From JAHEDH01 sp963745865 (lineage in GTDB: Bacteria; Actinomycetota; Acidimicrobiia; Spongiisociales; ZC4RG35), in the NCBI GenBank assembly GCA_963745865.1, contig CAVUYZ010000003.1:558001-622000 (forward strand): DNA of 64,000 nt, read 5' to 3'. Below, piece by piece: positions 10,023-19,310 of this stretch; position 1 is the stretch's first letter, and the number at the start of each line of letters is the position of its first letter. A program made the position numbers and the translations under genes. Below the pieces are notes generated by a model. The model was not told where the DNA came from and did no database searches. It worked only from the letters and a program-made list of their open reading frames with translations.

Positions 10023-10430
10023 GCGATGGCCGGGTGATGGCCTTCGATCCAGGATCGAAGCGCATCGGGGTGGCAGTCAGCGATCCTCTCAGGATCGTGG
10101 CCAGCCCGTTGACCGTCATCGAGGCTCGGGAGCCGTGGGACGAGATCGATTCGCTCCTCGAGGAGTTCGACCCTGGAGTCCTGGTTGTCGGACTCCCGCT
10201 CTCGCTCGACGGGTCAGAGGGGCCATCTGCAGATCGGGCAAAACGATTCGGCGACGAGCTCGCCCGGCGTCAGAGCCCGCCCGATCGAGTACGTCGATGA
10301 GCGATACACGACCCAGATCGCAGAGTCTGCGCTCATCGAAGGCGGAGTCCGACGTCGAGACAGGAAGCAGTCGGTCGATAAAGTGGCAGCTGCCGTCATC
10401 CTTCGGCACTATCTCGCAGCCAACCCTTGA
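10019..10430 (+). CDS. ruvX: RuvX/YqgF pre-16S rRNA nuclease (one frame break)
   Basis: RNase H-fold protein of the YqgF family, involved in maturing the 16S rRNA 5' end. The N-terminal strand MAFDPGSKRIGVAVSD carries the catalytic Asp, VVGLPLSLDG is the second conserved block, and YVDERYTT followed by a C-terminal ILRHYL helix completes the family pattern. A +1 break at about 10262-10285 separates FGDELARR from PIEYVDERYTT. The TTG at 10019 is chosen because it overlaps the alaS stop and leaves a short lead-in (SDGRV); GTG 10034 and ATG 10037 are alternatives. Corrected length is ~136 aa, normal for the family. Confidence 0.88.
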
Positions 10431-10437
10431 GAGCTCG

Positions 10438-11526
10438 ATGGAACCCTACGAACCATCCACATCGATCTGGGCGTCACTTCGACCGCTCTTCGCCATCGTC
10501 GCCATCGTCGTGGCCGGAGTGGGGATCGTCACGATCGCCAGTTCCCTGGGCAGCAGCATCGGCGACAGGCTCGCCTCCGACGACACCTCGGTGACAGTCG
10601 AACCCGGCGTCCCGATCACGGTCGAGATCCCGGCAGGGTCGACCGGCCAAGACATCGCACGGATCCTCGAGGAGAACGGGGTCGTGGCGAGTGCCGCCGA
10701 GTTCGAGGCCACGATCAGGAGCGAGGGCCTCGACGGTTCACTCCGAGCCGGAAGCTACGACCTGGAAACGGGGATGGCGCCCCGTGCTGTTGCCTCGATC
10801 ATGGCCGCGGGCCCGGTCGTCCAGGTCTACGACATCACGATCCGTGAAGGTCTCAGAGTCACCGAGATCCTCGATGTGCTCGCCGAGGGATCAGGCATCG
10901 ACCGGAGCGAGTTCGAGACCGCCCTGTTCGGCGGGGGCGTCGACACGTCGATCGTCGAGATCCCGGAGTCCTCTACCTTCGCCGATTGGGAAGGATTGCT
11001 GTTTCCCGACACGTACCGCTTCTCCGAGGCCGCGACCGCCGGCGACATCCTCAACCGGATGGCATCCACAATGGAACAGCGGATGGACGCAGTGGATTGG
11101 AGCGAGCTGGAAGCTGCCGGGTACACCCAGTACCAAGGCATCATCATCGCCTCGCTGGTCGAGGCCGAGGTACGGGTAGCCGATGAGCGACCACTCGTCT
11201 CGAGCGTCATCGAGAATCGGTTGTCCGACGGACAACTGCTCCAGATCGACGCAACTGTTCTCTATGGTCTGGGCACCCGCGACCCTGCCCTCTTCAACAA
11301 CGAGGACGACTCCCCGTACAACACCTACCTGGTGGCAGGTCTGCCTCCGACCCCAATCGCCGCGCCGGGGCTCGCGTCGCTCCAGGCTGCAGCCAGTCCG
11401 GCGGACACCGTGTTCCGGTATTACGTGCTCGCCGACGAGAACGGGGCACATGCGTTCGCCGAGACCTTCGAAGAGCATCTGGTCAACGTCGCGGCAGCGA
11501 GACAGGCGGGGCTGCTCGAAGGATGA
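10438..11526 (+). CDS. mltG: Endolytic murein transglycosylase MltG (YceG)
   Basis: Membrane-anchored lytic transglycosylase that cleaves nascent glycan strands. The 362-residue frame is intact. A single transmembrane segment (about residues 12-36, LFAIVAIVVAGVGIVTIA) is followed by a LysM-like region (VEIPAGSTGQDIARILEENGV) and the YceG catalytic domain. The catalytic Glu is in ASLVEAEVRVADERP (around residue 242), next to SSVIENRL. It lies between ruvX and aroE as in many Actinobacteria, and its stop overlaps the aroE ATG. Confidence 0.93.
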   Translation: MEPYEPSTSIWASLRPLFAIVAIVVAGVGIVTIASSLGSSIGDRLASDDTSVTVEPGVPITVEIPAGSTGQDIARILEENGVVASAAEFEATIRSEGLDGSLRAGSYDLETGMAPRAVASIMAAGPVVQVYDITIREGLRVTEILDVLAEGSGIDRSEFETALFGGGVDTSIVEIPESSTFADWEGLLFPDTYRFSEAATAGDILNRMASTMEQRMDAVDWSELEAAGYTQYQGIIIASLVEAEVRVADERPLVSSVIENRLSDGQLLQIDATVLYGLGTRDPALFNNEDDSPYNTYLVAGLPPTPIAAPGLASLQAAASPADTVFRYYVLADENGAHAFAETFEEHLVNVAAARQAGLLEG

Positions 11527-12312
11527 TCTATCGCCTGGCCGTCCTCGGTGACCCCGTCGCCCACTCGCGCTCGCCGATGATGCACACCGCCGGCCTTCGG
11601 GCGGCTGGTCTGGATGGAAGCTACGTGGCGATCCGGTCGAGCGCCGACGAGATGACTGCGCATGCAGATCGGGTTCGTTCTCGTGAACTGACCGGAGCAA
11701 ACATCACGATGCCACACAAGCGGGTGGCCGCTTCGCTCGCCGACGAACTGACCGATCGGGCGGGACGTGCGAGGTCGGTCAACACCTGGTTCCTGAGAGG
11801 GCATCGACTGGTGGGGGACACGACCGACGTCCCGGGCATCATCGAGGCCATGCATCGTCGCGGGGTCCCGAGGGAACGCGTGCTGATTCTCGGCACAGGG
11901 GGAGCTGCCGCGGCAGCGCTGGTCGCCCTCGACGACTCGGAGGTCTTCGTCTCCGGGCGGTCAGCGGAGCGAACAGAGGCGCTGATTCGGTCCGTCGATG
12001 TGGATGCGACCGTTGTCGGATGGGGTGTTCCCGTCGAGGCGGCGACCGTGGTGAATGCAACCCCCATCGGAATGCGCGGCGAGGAGCTCCCCGAAACCGG
12101 TTGTCGGGTCAGCGATAGGCATGTTCGACATGGTGTACGGCGACGAAGAATCCCCGGCCATGGCTCGTGCCCGCTCGACGCTGGGGATACCTGCCGCCGA
12201 TGGGATCGATCTGCTCGCCGCCCAGGCCGAGCTCAGTTTCGAGCTGTGGACAGGCAGGAGACCTCCGCCCGGTCTGTTCGAGGATGTCGCGAGAAACATC
12301 TCAAGCCGGTGA
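11523..12312 (+). CDS. aroE: Shikimate dehydrogenase (one frame break)
   Basis: NADPH-dependent reduction of 3-dehydroshikimate. The N-terminal substrate-binding domain has SRSPMMHTAG and the catalytic Lys in NITMPHKRV; the nucleotide fold has LILGTGGAAAAAL. GDTTDVPG replaces the usual GxNTDxxG, so the conserved Asn is Thr here. Near 12094 a +1 break in CCGAAACCGG separates GMRGEELPE from PVVGSAIGMFDMVYG; deleting one A joins them. The corrected length of ~262 aa is normal. Together with the aroC-aroK-aroB cluster 2 kb downstream it serves chorismate synthesis. Confidence 0.9.
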
Positions 12313-12358
12313 GGTCGACGCCCGATTCAGTGACTGTCCGAGGAACAGGAGTTGGACC

Positions 12359-13252
12359 ATGTCCCTGACAGGGAATCTAGAGATCTTCCCGATGCCGGAA
12401 GTTCTCAGACTGCTAACACGATCGAAGAAGACCGGGTGCCTGCGGGTGGACAATGGTGTCCTCGACGGGCGCGTGTATCTGGAGGGCGGAGCGATCAGCT
12501 TCGCCAACACCGAGGACGACGAGAAGGTTCGTCGGGCACTCGTGAGTGCGGGTCTCGTGAGTGAGGACGCGATACACGACATCATCGGCACCGACACCCC
12601 CATCGTGGATCGGCTCGCAGACGGCGTCGATCCGGCTGCTGTCACCGATTTCGTTCGGGAACTCGTTGTCGAGAGCCTGTACCGGATCCGCAAGCCGGGA
12701 CACGGAGACTTCGAATTCGCAGTCGATGTCTCACCATTCGTCCGCACCGGTCAGCAGTTCGACACAGAGGTCGCGGTCACCGAATCAGATCGTCGAGCCT
12801 CCGAGTGGGACGACGTGTTGTCGGTGGTAGATGATCTCGACGCACCGATCAGGATGGTTCGGAGGCTGCCCGACGAGAACAGTGTCACGATCGTGTCGGG
12901 GACCTGGAAAGTCCTCGCCAGCCTCGAGGGTGGGACATCGATCCGGCAACTGGCCGATCGCACCGGTCTCAGTGAGTTCCGGGCCGCTCGCGAGCTGAGC
13001 GGTCTGATCCGTGGCGATCTCGTCGAACTCGTCCCCGGACAAGTCCGGGTGGACGATGGCTACCGAGCGCCGGTGATCGAGCGCACGCCGGTGGTCGATT
13101 CCAGCCAGCCCGAGACCGTCGAAGCCGTCGTCGAAGCCGATGACACCGATCTGCCGTCCTGGGGCGAGTCTGGATGGGAGACTCCCGGTAGTGCGCCGGA
13201 GGAGTCCGCTTCAGCCGGAACCCGAAGAATCGGCAGAGTGGTTCGGGCATGA
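12359..13252 (+). CDS. DUF4388 (PATAN-type) domain protein
   Basis: A 297-residue cytoplasmic protein. Residues 1-90 match the DUF4388 pattern: SLTGNLEIFPMPEVLRLLTR, KTGCLRVDNG, GRVYLEGGAISFANTED. A second region (about 150-240) looks like a winged-helix or degenerate DUF4388 unit, with SIRQLADRTGLSEFRAAREL resembling a helix-turn-helix. The C-terminus is acidic. DUF4388/PATAN modules are known from gliding, pilus and two-component signalling proteins; a role linked to the prepilin peptidase just downstream or to the GTPase at the window start is only inference. The start has a Shine-Dalgarno AGGAG at 12347-12351. The stop overlaps the next gene (ATGA). Confidence 0.8.
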   Translation: MSLTGNLEIFPMPEVLRLLTRSKKTGCLRVDNGVLDGRVYLEGGAISFANTEDDEKVRRALVSAGLVSEDAIHDIIGTDTPIVDRLADGVDPAAVTDFVRELVVESLYRIRKPGHGDFEFAVDVSPFVRTGQQFDTEVAVTESDRRASEWDDVLSVVDDLDAPIRMVRRLPDENSVTIVSGTWKVLASLEGGTSIRQLADRTGLSEFRAARELSGLIRGDLVELVPGQVRVDDGYRAPVIERTPVVDSSQPETVEAVVEADDTDLPSWGESGWETPGSAPEESASAGTRRIGRVVRA

Positions 13253-13575
13253 CCGCAGAAACCGATTCATGGGCACCCGCGGAGATCGACGCATCCACGG
13301 AAGAATCCACCGACGATGCCGCCGAGACGGAATCGGACGGCGGATGGTGGGCCACAGCGGTCGCTGAGTCGGACGAAGAGTCAGCAGAGTCGGACACCGA
13401 TGACTCCGACGACGCCGATGACACCGACAGCTTCCTCGAGAGCGTCTTCTCACAGTTGAACGACGTGCCTGAAGGCGAAGCCGATGGCGAGGACGACGAC
13501 GAGACCGGGTTCTCGATGGGTCTGCTGCGGCGTCGTCGCATGGGCACGGCAGCCCGCGATCTCACCAACGACTGA
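13249..13575 (+). CDS. Highly acidic small protein
   Basis: A 108-residue product rich in Asp, Glu, Ser and Thr (SDTDDSDDADDTDSFLESVF) with a basic patch near the end (GLLRRRRMGTAARDL). No domain is recognised. It is coupled to the DUF4388 gene by a 4-nt overlap and followed by a strong hairpin, so the two form a closed operon. The C-terminal Leu/Arg segment could be the only folded or interacting part. Function unknown. Confidence 0.65.
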   Translation: MTAETDSWAPAEIDASTEESTDDAAETESDGGWWATAVAESDEESAESDTDDSDDADDTDSFLESVFSQLNDVPEGEADGEDDDETGFSMGLLRRRRMGTAARDLTND

Positions 13576-13601
13576 GCAGCACCCTGCTCCCGGACATTGG
13601 A

Positions 13602-13628
13602 GGCACCCCGGCCGACGGCCGGGGTGCC
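13602..13628 (+). terminator. 12-bp perfect GC hairpin after the DUF4388 operon
   Basis: GGCACCCCGGCC and GGCCGGGGTGCC are perfect complements around a 3-nt loop, 27 nt after the stop at 13575. The following TCTTA is not a real U-tract, so termination would be of the U-poor type common in actinobacteria. Confidence 0.7.
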
Positions 13629-13639
13629 TCTTACGTGCA

Positions 13640-13663
13640 GCGAGGCGCGTCGGCGCGCCTCGC
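13640..13663. terminator. Second tandem hairpin before the prepilin peptidase gene
   Basis: GCGAGGCGCG and CGCGCCTCGC form a perfect 10-bp stem with a 4-nt loop (TCGG), 11 nt after the preceding hairpin and 21 nt before the next start codon. It may be a second terminator or a 5' structure of the following gene. Confidence 0.5.
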
Positions 13664-13684
13664 GCGAACTAGGTTGCCGCGTCG

Positions 13685-14421
13685 ATGACGATCCTCCTCG
13701 CCCTCTCCGTGATCCTCGGGTTTGCCGTCGGTCCGATCCTCCATCAGGTTGCGTACGCAACCAGCTCGCGGGTTCCGATCGCTACGCCGTTCGGGACGTG
13801 TCGGGTATGCGACGCCGTGCGTCGGTCTCCCGTACGTGGCCTGCCCGAACGGTCACGCCGGTCAGCGGAGGGAGCTCATCTGGTCGGCTGCGTACGTGGG
13901 AGTCTTCGTCGGCACCACACTTCACGTCGGTGCCGTCCAGTGAGTTGACGGCCTACCTGGTGTTCGCCGCTGTCACGCTGACTCTGGTGATCACCGATTT
14001 CGATGAGAAGCTGATTCCGAACAAGGTCCTCTTCCCCGGAGGAGCGATCGCGATCGTCCTCCTCGTGATCGAGGCCGTCGTGAGCGAGCGGACCGATCGG
14101 CTCGTTCCGTCGCTGGCTGCGGCGGCGTTGTATTACGGCATCTTCTTCCTCGTGCATTCGCTCAATCGGCAGGGATTCGGCTTCGGCGACGTGAAGTTGG
14201 CCTTTCTGCTGGGCTTCTTCACGATGTTCGACTCGCTGCGGATCTTCCTACTCTCGGTGTTCTTCACAGGAGTGATCGGTGGCCTTCCGGCCCTGTTTCT
14301 CCTTCTCACCCGTCGCGTCGGACCGAAGTACGCGATCCCGTATGGTCCGGCGATGGTGTTCGGTGCGTGGCTGGCGATCGTGGCGGGCGAACCGTTCTTG
14401 ACTTGGTACCTGGCTCGGTAA
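13685..14421 (+). CDS. Prepilin peptidase / A24 leader peptidase (two frame breaks)
   Basis: Membrane aspartic protease of the PilD/TadV type that cleaves type IV prepilin-like leaders. Signature pieces are visible in three successive frames: CRVCDA then YVACPNGH (a Cys-pair region like the PilD zinc site), RRELIWSAAYVGVFVGTTLH, then ELTAYLVFAAVTLTLVITDFDEKLIPNKV with the first catalytic Asp and GFGFGDVKLA with the second (GxGDxK). At least six hydrophobic segments follow one another. The two breaks (about 13800-13825 and 13910-13932) are both +1 and probably sequencing errors. The corrected length of ~245 aa is normal. No pilin gene is in the window. Confidence 0.87.
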
Positions 14422-14424
14422 CCT
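14419..14424 (+). promoter_or_regulatory. -10 hexamer (TAACCT) of aroC
   Basis: TAACCT overlaps the stop codon TAA of the preceding gene and ends 7 nt before the aroC ATG. It would give aroC its own leaderless transcript. Confidence 0.45.
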
Positions 14425-14431
14425 CGCTTCG

Positions 14432-15586
14432 ATGTTTCGATATCTCACTGCAGGTGAGTCCCACGGACCGGCACTCGTCTCGGTCGTCGAGGGATTGCCG
14501 GCCGGACTGACCGTCGACCGCGACGACCTCGGCACCGAACTGGCGCGCCGTCGTCTCGGCTTTGGACGCGGGGGCCGGATGAAGCTCGAACGCGACGAGC
14601 TCGAGTTTCTCGGAGGCGTGCGACACGGGGTCAGCATCGGCTCACCGATCGCCATCGTCGTTCGCAACACCGAGTTCGAAGAAAAGTGGTCTGAGGAGAT
14701 GAACCCGTACGAAGGGGCGCCGATCAAGCCGTTGACGACTCCGCGACCGGGACATGCCGACCTGGTCGGCATGATGAAGTACGACGTCAAGGACGCCAGG
14801 AACATCCTCGAGCGAGCCTCGGCACGGGAGACGGCAGCTCGGACCGTGGTCGGGTATCTCGCCAAGTCGTTCCTGTCTGAGCTCGGTGTTTCGGTGATCA
14901 GCCATGTGGTTGAGATCGGAGGGGTTCGTTCCGACGATCTCCCGGTCCCCGGCCCCGACGATCTCGAGCGGATCGACGCCTCACCGGTCCGGGTATTCGA
15001 TGCCGATCTCGAACAGCGGATGATCGAGGAGATCGAGCGTGCCCGCGCAGATCGCGACACTCTCGGTGGTGTCGTGGAGGTCGTTGCCCATGGACTCGTC
15101 CCCGGCATCGGTAGTCATGTTCACGGCGACCGCCGACTCGACGCACGCCTGGCCGAGGCGCTGATGTCGATCCAGGCGATGAAGGGCGTCGAGGTGGGTG
15201 ACGGTTTCGAGACGGCACGCCGCCGCGGGTCTGCCGCTCATGACGAGATCTTCATGGGCGATGGCGGCTTCGAGCGCCGGACCAATCGCGCCGGCGGAAC
15301 CGAGGGTGGAATGACGATCGGCGACCCGCTTCGGGTCAGGGTCGCCATGAAGCCGATCTCCACCGTCCCCAAATCGCTCCAGACGGTCGATGTGTCGTCC
15401 AAGCAGACAGAACGCGCCTTCTATGAGCGGTCGGACGTCGTCGCCGTTCCGGCTGCGGGGGTCGTCGCCGAGCAGATGGTTGCGATCGTGCTGGTTCAGG
15501 AGATCCAGCGAAAGTTCGGCGGCGACACCATCGGGGACGTGCGCGAGGCCTGGGAGCGGTATCGGGACCGCATCTCCCGCTTCTGA
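14432..15586 (+). CDS. aroC: Chorismate synthase
   Basis: FMN-dependent last step of the shikimate pathway. The frame is intact at 384 residues (family 360-400). Signatures: GESHGPALVSVVEGLPAG near the N-terminus, RRRLGFGRGGRM, RPGHADLVGMMKY, ARETAARTVVGYLAK, and NRAGGTEGGMTIGDPLRVRV in the C-terminal half. The stop shares one base with the aroK start (TGATG). It is first of the aroC-aroK-aroB set. Confidence 0.97.
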   Translation: MFRYLTAGESHGPALVSVVEGLPAGLTVDRDDLGTELARRRLGFGRGGRMKLERDELEFLGGVRHGVSIGSPIAIVVRNTEFEEKWSEEMNPYEGAPIKPLTTPRPGHADLVGMMKYDVKDARNILERASARETAARTVVGYLAKSFLSELGVSVISHVVEIGGVRSDDLPVPGPDDLERIDASPVRVFDADLEQRMIEEIERARADRDTLGGVVEVVAHGLVPGIGSHVHGDRRLDARLAEALMSIQAMKGVEVGDGFETARRRGSAAHDEIFMGDGGFERRTNRAGGTEGGMTIGDPLRVRVAMKPISTVPKSLQTVDVSSKQTERAFYERSDVVAVPAAGVVAEQMVAIVLVQEIQRKFGGDTIGDVREAWERYRDRISRF

Positions 15587-16092
15587 TGGAGCGTATGTGG
15601 CTGATCGGAATGATGGGCTCAGGAAAGTCGACGGTGGGACACGAGGCCGCCGACCGGGTCGGTGAGCCGTTCCATGACACCGACCTGATCGTGAGCGATC
15701 GCTCCGGAATGCCGATCCCGATGTTGTTCGAGACGATCGGAGTGGCGGCGTTCCGCGATCTCGAGCGGCAAGCGGTCGAGACGGTCGCCACCGCGCGCGG
15801 CATCATCGCGACCGGAGGGGGAGTGGTGCTCGATCCGCAGTTGCGCGATCTGATGTCGAGAACCGGCACGGTCGTCCATCTCGCTGCCCCACTGGAGGTC
15901 CTCGCCACGCGGCTGGGCGCTGGATTCGGTCGTCCGCTCATCGAGGGAGGCGACACGCTACGCACGCTGTCCGCCATCGCTGCAGAACGCGAGCACCTGT
16001 ACTCCTCGATCGCCGATGTGTCCATCGAGACCGGGGAACTCGACCGTGGCGCAGTCGTCGACATGCTGGAGATGCTGTGGAACAGGTCCTGA
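15586..16092 (+). CDS. aroK: Shikimate kinase
   Basis: Phosphorylates shikimate. The 168-residue P-loop kinase has Walker A GMMGSGKSTVG, the shikimate-binding DTD (FHDTDLIV), FRDLERQAVE with the conserved Arg, and GGGVVLDPQ. Its 3' end overlaps aroB by 16 nt, so aroC, aroK and aroB are a tightly coupled unit. Confidence 0.95.
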   Translation: MERMWLIGMMGSGKSTVGHEAADRVGEPFHDTDLIVSDRSGMPIPMLFETIGVAAFRDLERQAVETVATARGIIATGGGVVLDPQLRDLMSRTGTVVHLAAPLEVLATRLGAGFGRPLIEGGDTLRTLSAIAAEREHLYSSIADVSIETGELDRGAVVDMLEMLWNRS

Positions 16093-17096
16093 TCTCGGAT
16101 CACAGCGAAGTCCAGGTCGGGAGAGGGCTCGAGCTCGCGCTTCCCGAGCGACCGGAGCGTGAGCTGGTGGCCGTCCTCTCCCAACCGGGCGTTCCTCCAG
16201 GAATCCTCGAGCGGTTCCAGTCGGACGCGGGCGATGTCCGCATCGAGCACATCGAGCTTCCCGATCGGGAAGCTGCCAAGGAGCTCGACGCGATCGGCAC
16301 GATCTACGACAGACTGGCCGAGGTGAACCTCGGCCGAGGAGACACCGTCGTCGGGATCGGGGGTGGAGCAGCAACCGATGTCGCCGGATTTGTCGCAGCC
16401 ACCTGGCTGCGAGGCGTCGAATCGGTCCTCGTCCCGACGACGCTGCTCGGCGCCGTCGACGCCTCGATCGGCGGCAAGACCGGTATCAACCGCAACGGCA
16501 AGAACCTGGTGGGGGCGTTCTGGCATCCCACCCGGGTCATCGTCGACCTCGACGTGATGGACTCACTTCCCGACGACCTCCGGCTGGAGGGCAGCGCGGA
16601 GATCGTCAAGGCCGGTCTGATCGGTGACCCGGAGATCGTCGCCGCATACGCCGCAACCGGACTCGAGACCCCTCTCGAGTCCGTCGTCACCCGGGCGATC
16701 GCAGTCAAGGCGGGTGTGGTGTCTCGCGATTTTCGTGAAGCGGGGGAGCGAGCGATCCTCAACTTCGGGCACACCGTCGGACACGCCGTTGAGATCCAGA
16801 CAGGCCTGGCCCATGGGTTCGCAGTAGCTATTGGCATGGTGGCCGCCGGTGTCGTCTCATCGAGGCGACACGGATTCGAATCCGACTGGCTCACGGAGCT
16901 TCTGTTCTCGATGGGGCTGCCAGTGGCGGCGGCGGGGGTGTCGGCATCGGCAGCTCGAGACCTCATCGCGAGGGACAAGAAGCGCACCAGCGAAGGCATC
17001 AGAATGGTGCTGCTGCGCTCGGTGGGCGACCCGGTGGTCGACGTCGTCGACTCCCGCGACCTCGATGCTGCCCTGGAGGCCATCGGGGCAACCTGA
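16077..17096 (+). CDS. aroB: 3-dehydroquinate synthase
   Basis: NAD- and metal-dependent conversion of DAHP to 3-dehydroquinate. The 339-residue frame from GTG 16077 is intact. Conserved blocks: GGGAATDVAGFVAATW, VPTTLLGAVDASIGGKTGIN, LEGSAEIVKAGLIGD, and the metal-binding NFGHTVGHAVE and HGFAVAIGM. Many actinobacteria carry aroQ/aroD or pepQ between aroB and efp; here efp follows directly after 51 nt. Confidence 0.97.
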   Translation: MEQVLISDHSEVQVGRGLELALPERPERELVAVLSQPGVPPGILERFQSDAGDVRIEHIELPDREAAKELDAIGTIYDRLAEVNLGRGDTVVGIGGGAATDVAGFVAATWLRGVESVLVPTTLLGAVDASIGGKTGINRNGKNLVGAFWHPTRVIVDLDVMDSLPDDLRLEGSAEIVKAGLIGDPEIVAAYAATGLETPLESVVTRAIAVKAGVVSRDFREAGERAILNFGHTVGHAVEIQTGLAHGFAVAIGMVAAGVVSSRRHGFESDWLTELLFSMGLPVAAAGVSASAARDLIARDKKRTSEGIRMVLLRSVGDPVVDVVDSRDLDAALEAIGAT

Positions 17097-17147
17097 GTTG
17101 ACCTGTACCCTGTCGGCAACAGCGGAACGAACACAGGACGCAACGAC

Positions 17148-17705
17148 ATGGTCTCAACCAACGACGCCCGCCAAGGCATGGCGCTCGACCTTCCCGAAGG
17201 TCTCTTCTCGATCGTCACGTCGGAGCACGTCAAGCCGGGGAAGGGCAGGGCATTCGTCCGGATGAAGCTCAAGAACGTCGAGACCGGTCAGGTGATCGAC
17301 AAGACCTTCCGGGCCGGAGAGGACGTCCCGCAGGCGATCATCGATCGGCGGGATCATCAATTCCTCTACTCCGACGACCTCGGCTACCACTTCATGAACC
17401 TCGACGACTACAGCCAGATCGCCCTCACCGCCGAGGATGTGGGCGAGGCTGCCCCGTTCCTACTCGAAGGTGCGACGGTCTCCATCTCCTCCTATCAGAG
17501 CACTCCGATCGGCGTTGACCTTCCTGCCGCGGTCGAACTCGAAGTGACCTACGCCGAGCCGGCCGTCAAGGGGAACACCGTCTCGGGCGCCACCAAGCCC
17601 GTGACCACCCAGACCGGCCTCGAAGTGCAGGTTCCACTGTTCGTCGAGACCGGCGATGTGATCAAGGTCGACACCCGTACCGGCGAATACCTGACCCGGG
17701 CGTGA
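17148..17705 (+). CDS. efp: Elongation factor P
   Basis: Relieves ribosome stalling at polyproline stretches. The 185-residue product has the KOW-like N-terminal domain with the tip Lys in VKPGKGRAFVRMKLKN and C-terminal OB domains ending VDTRTGEYLTRA. A TACCCT hexamer at 17106-17111 lies about 36 nt upstream of the ATG, so a short leader is likely, with AGGA at 17135-17138 as the Shine-Dalgarno. nusB overlaps the stop by 4 nt. Confidence 0.97.
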   Translation: MVSTNDARQGMALDLPEGLFSIVTSEHVKPGKGRAFVRMKLKNVETGQVIDKTFRAGEDVPQAIIDRRDHQFLYSDDLGYHFMNLDDYSQIALTAEDVGEAAPFLLEGATVSISSYQSTPIGVDLPAAVELEVTYAEPAVKGNTVSGATKPVTTQTGLEVQVPLFVETGDVIKVDTRTGEYLTRA

Positions 17706-18085
17706 CGGTCATCGACCCAGAACTGTCGAACGAGCCCAGGGAGCAGGCGTTTGCGGCCGTGTACCGAGCCGATCAGATGCACGAGACTGACGCCCCGGGC
17801 CTCACCGGTCGAGCCGAGCGACTCGCACTCGGGACGCTCGGGCATCTCGAAGAGCTGGACGCTGCGATCAACGATGTCTCGGATCATTGGCGCGTCGACC
17901 GGATGCCGGCCGTCGATCGCGCGCTCCTGAGACTCGCCGTCTACGAGTTGCAGTTCGAGCCGCAGACGCCGGTCGCCGTGATTCTGTCGGAGTCGGTGCG
18001 TATCGCCAAGGAATACTCCACCCAAGCGAGTGGACGCTTCGTCAACGGGGTGCTGGCCACTCTCGCGGCCCGCCTGCGCGAGTGA
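17702..18085 (+). CDS. nusB: Transcription antitermination protein NusB
   Basis: All-helical RNA-binding factor of rRNA antitermination. The 127-residue product starts at a GTG overlapping the efp stop (GTGA). Characteristic segments: REQAFAAVYRADQM, DHWRVDRMPAVDRALLRLAVYE, VAVILSESVRIAKEYS and the terminal RFVNGVLATLAARL. efp-nusB adjacency is the usual actinobacterial arrangement. Confidence 0.95.
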   Translation: MTVIDPELSNEPREQAFAAVYRADQMHETDAPGLTGRAERLALGTLGHLEELDAAINDVSDHWRVDRMPAVDRALLRLAVYELQFEPQTPVAVILSESVRIAKEYSTQASGRFVNGVLATLAARLRE

Positions 18086-18162
18086 GCGCCTGGGTCGGCG
18101 TCGGGTTCCCAACGACCGGGAGAGAGCGTCTTCGTCGACTACTGCAAGACGCACAGCCTCGG

Positions 18163-18168
18163 TACCCT
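18163..18168 (+). promoter_or_regulatory. -10 hexamer (TACCCT) of ispH
   Basis: TACCCT ends 7 nt before the ATG at 18176, predicting a leaderless transcript. Confidence 0.55.
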
Positions 18169-18175
18169 TCCACGC

Positions 18176-19219
18176 ATGGTTGATCGAGTTCTCGTCGCTG
18201 AACCGCGCGGCTTCTGCGCCGGCGTGGAGATGGCGATCAAATCGCTGACCTGGATGGTGCGGATCTTCAGTGGACCGGTCTACTGCTACCACGAGATCGT
18301 TCACAACGAGTGGGTCGTGAAAGCATTCGAGCGAGTCGGCGTCGTGTTCGTGGACGACATCTCCGAAGTTCCGGAAGGGCGCGCCGGTCATGCTCTCTGC
18401 CCATGGTTCTTCCCCAGCGGTGGTGGCGGGTGCGGCCGATCGGGCAGCCGTCGTGATCGACGCCGTCTGCCCGCTCGTCACCAAGGTTCACCACGAGGTG
18501 AAGCGTATGGCCGACAAGGGATTCGACATCCTCTACATCGGGCATGAGGGTCACGACGAGGCGATGGGGACCGTCGCCGAGGCACCGGATTCGATCACCT
18601 TGATCGAACCCGAGCGCGGCCTCGGAGAGTTTGCAGCCAGGGACCCCGAGAAGGTCGCTCTGCTCGCCCAAACCACCCTCGGGACTGTACGAATGGCAAG
18701 AGGTGATGCAGTTCGGCCGAAGAGCGGTACCCGGATCTGTGGACGGCTCGGAAGAGCGACCTCTGCTACGCAACCACCAACCGGCAATCGGCGGTTCAGG
18801 CACTCGTGAAGGAAGCAGAGTTGATTCTCGTGGTCGGTTCCGACAACTCCTCAAACACCCAGGCGCTCGTTCGCGTGGCGAAAGAGAACGGGGTCGAGGC
18901 TCATCGGATCGATCAAGCCGATGAGATCCAGCAGTCATGGCTCGACGGTGTCACGGTGGTCGGTCTCACGGCAGGCGCCTCCGCCCCCGACCACCTGGTC
19001 CAGGCCGTGATCGAACGCGTCGACCCCAAGCTCGGATTCGAGTTGTTCTCCGTCACCCAGGAAGAGGAGTACTTCCCGCTTCCCCCGCAACTCAGGAACT
19101 TCGTCTCGGTTCTCCAGATGCTGGTCGAAGCCTCCGTCACGGCGAGGCCGCCGACGGCAGCAGGATGGCTCGAGACCGATCGCGACTGGACCGCCACCGA
19201 GGCGCTCGAACTCCTGTAG
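18176..19219 (+). CDS. ispH: HMBPP reductase IspH (three frame breaks)
   Basis: [4Fe-4S] enzyme making IPP and DMAPP in the last step of the MEP pathway. The three cluster cysteines are all present but in different frames: RGFCAGVEMAI, VIDAVCPLVTKVHHE and KSDLCYATTNRQ. Active-site blocks SAHGSSP, GHEGHDEAMG, VGSDNSSNT and the terminal TQEEEYFPLPPQLRN are also intact. Frame changes occur near 18376-18392, 18672-18690 and 18706-18725, all +1. The corrected protein is ~346 aa, as expected. With every catalytic residue retained, the gene is presumably functional and the breaks are consensus errors. Confidence 0.93.
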
Positions 19220-19310
19220 CAAACCTGGGTTGGGTCCGGCTGATTGCGCTGCGCGTGAGTCGCAGGCGGGCGTCCATCTCGGGCCTCTCCCGACGGAAGT
19301 GCGGCAGTTG

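Noticed and set aside
18176..19219. Programmed ribosomal frameshifting in ispH and other genes
   Set aside because: There is no shared slippery heptamer or downstream pseudoknot, too many unrelated genes are affected, and some genes need three or four shifts.
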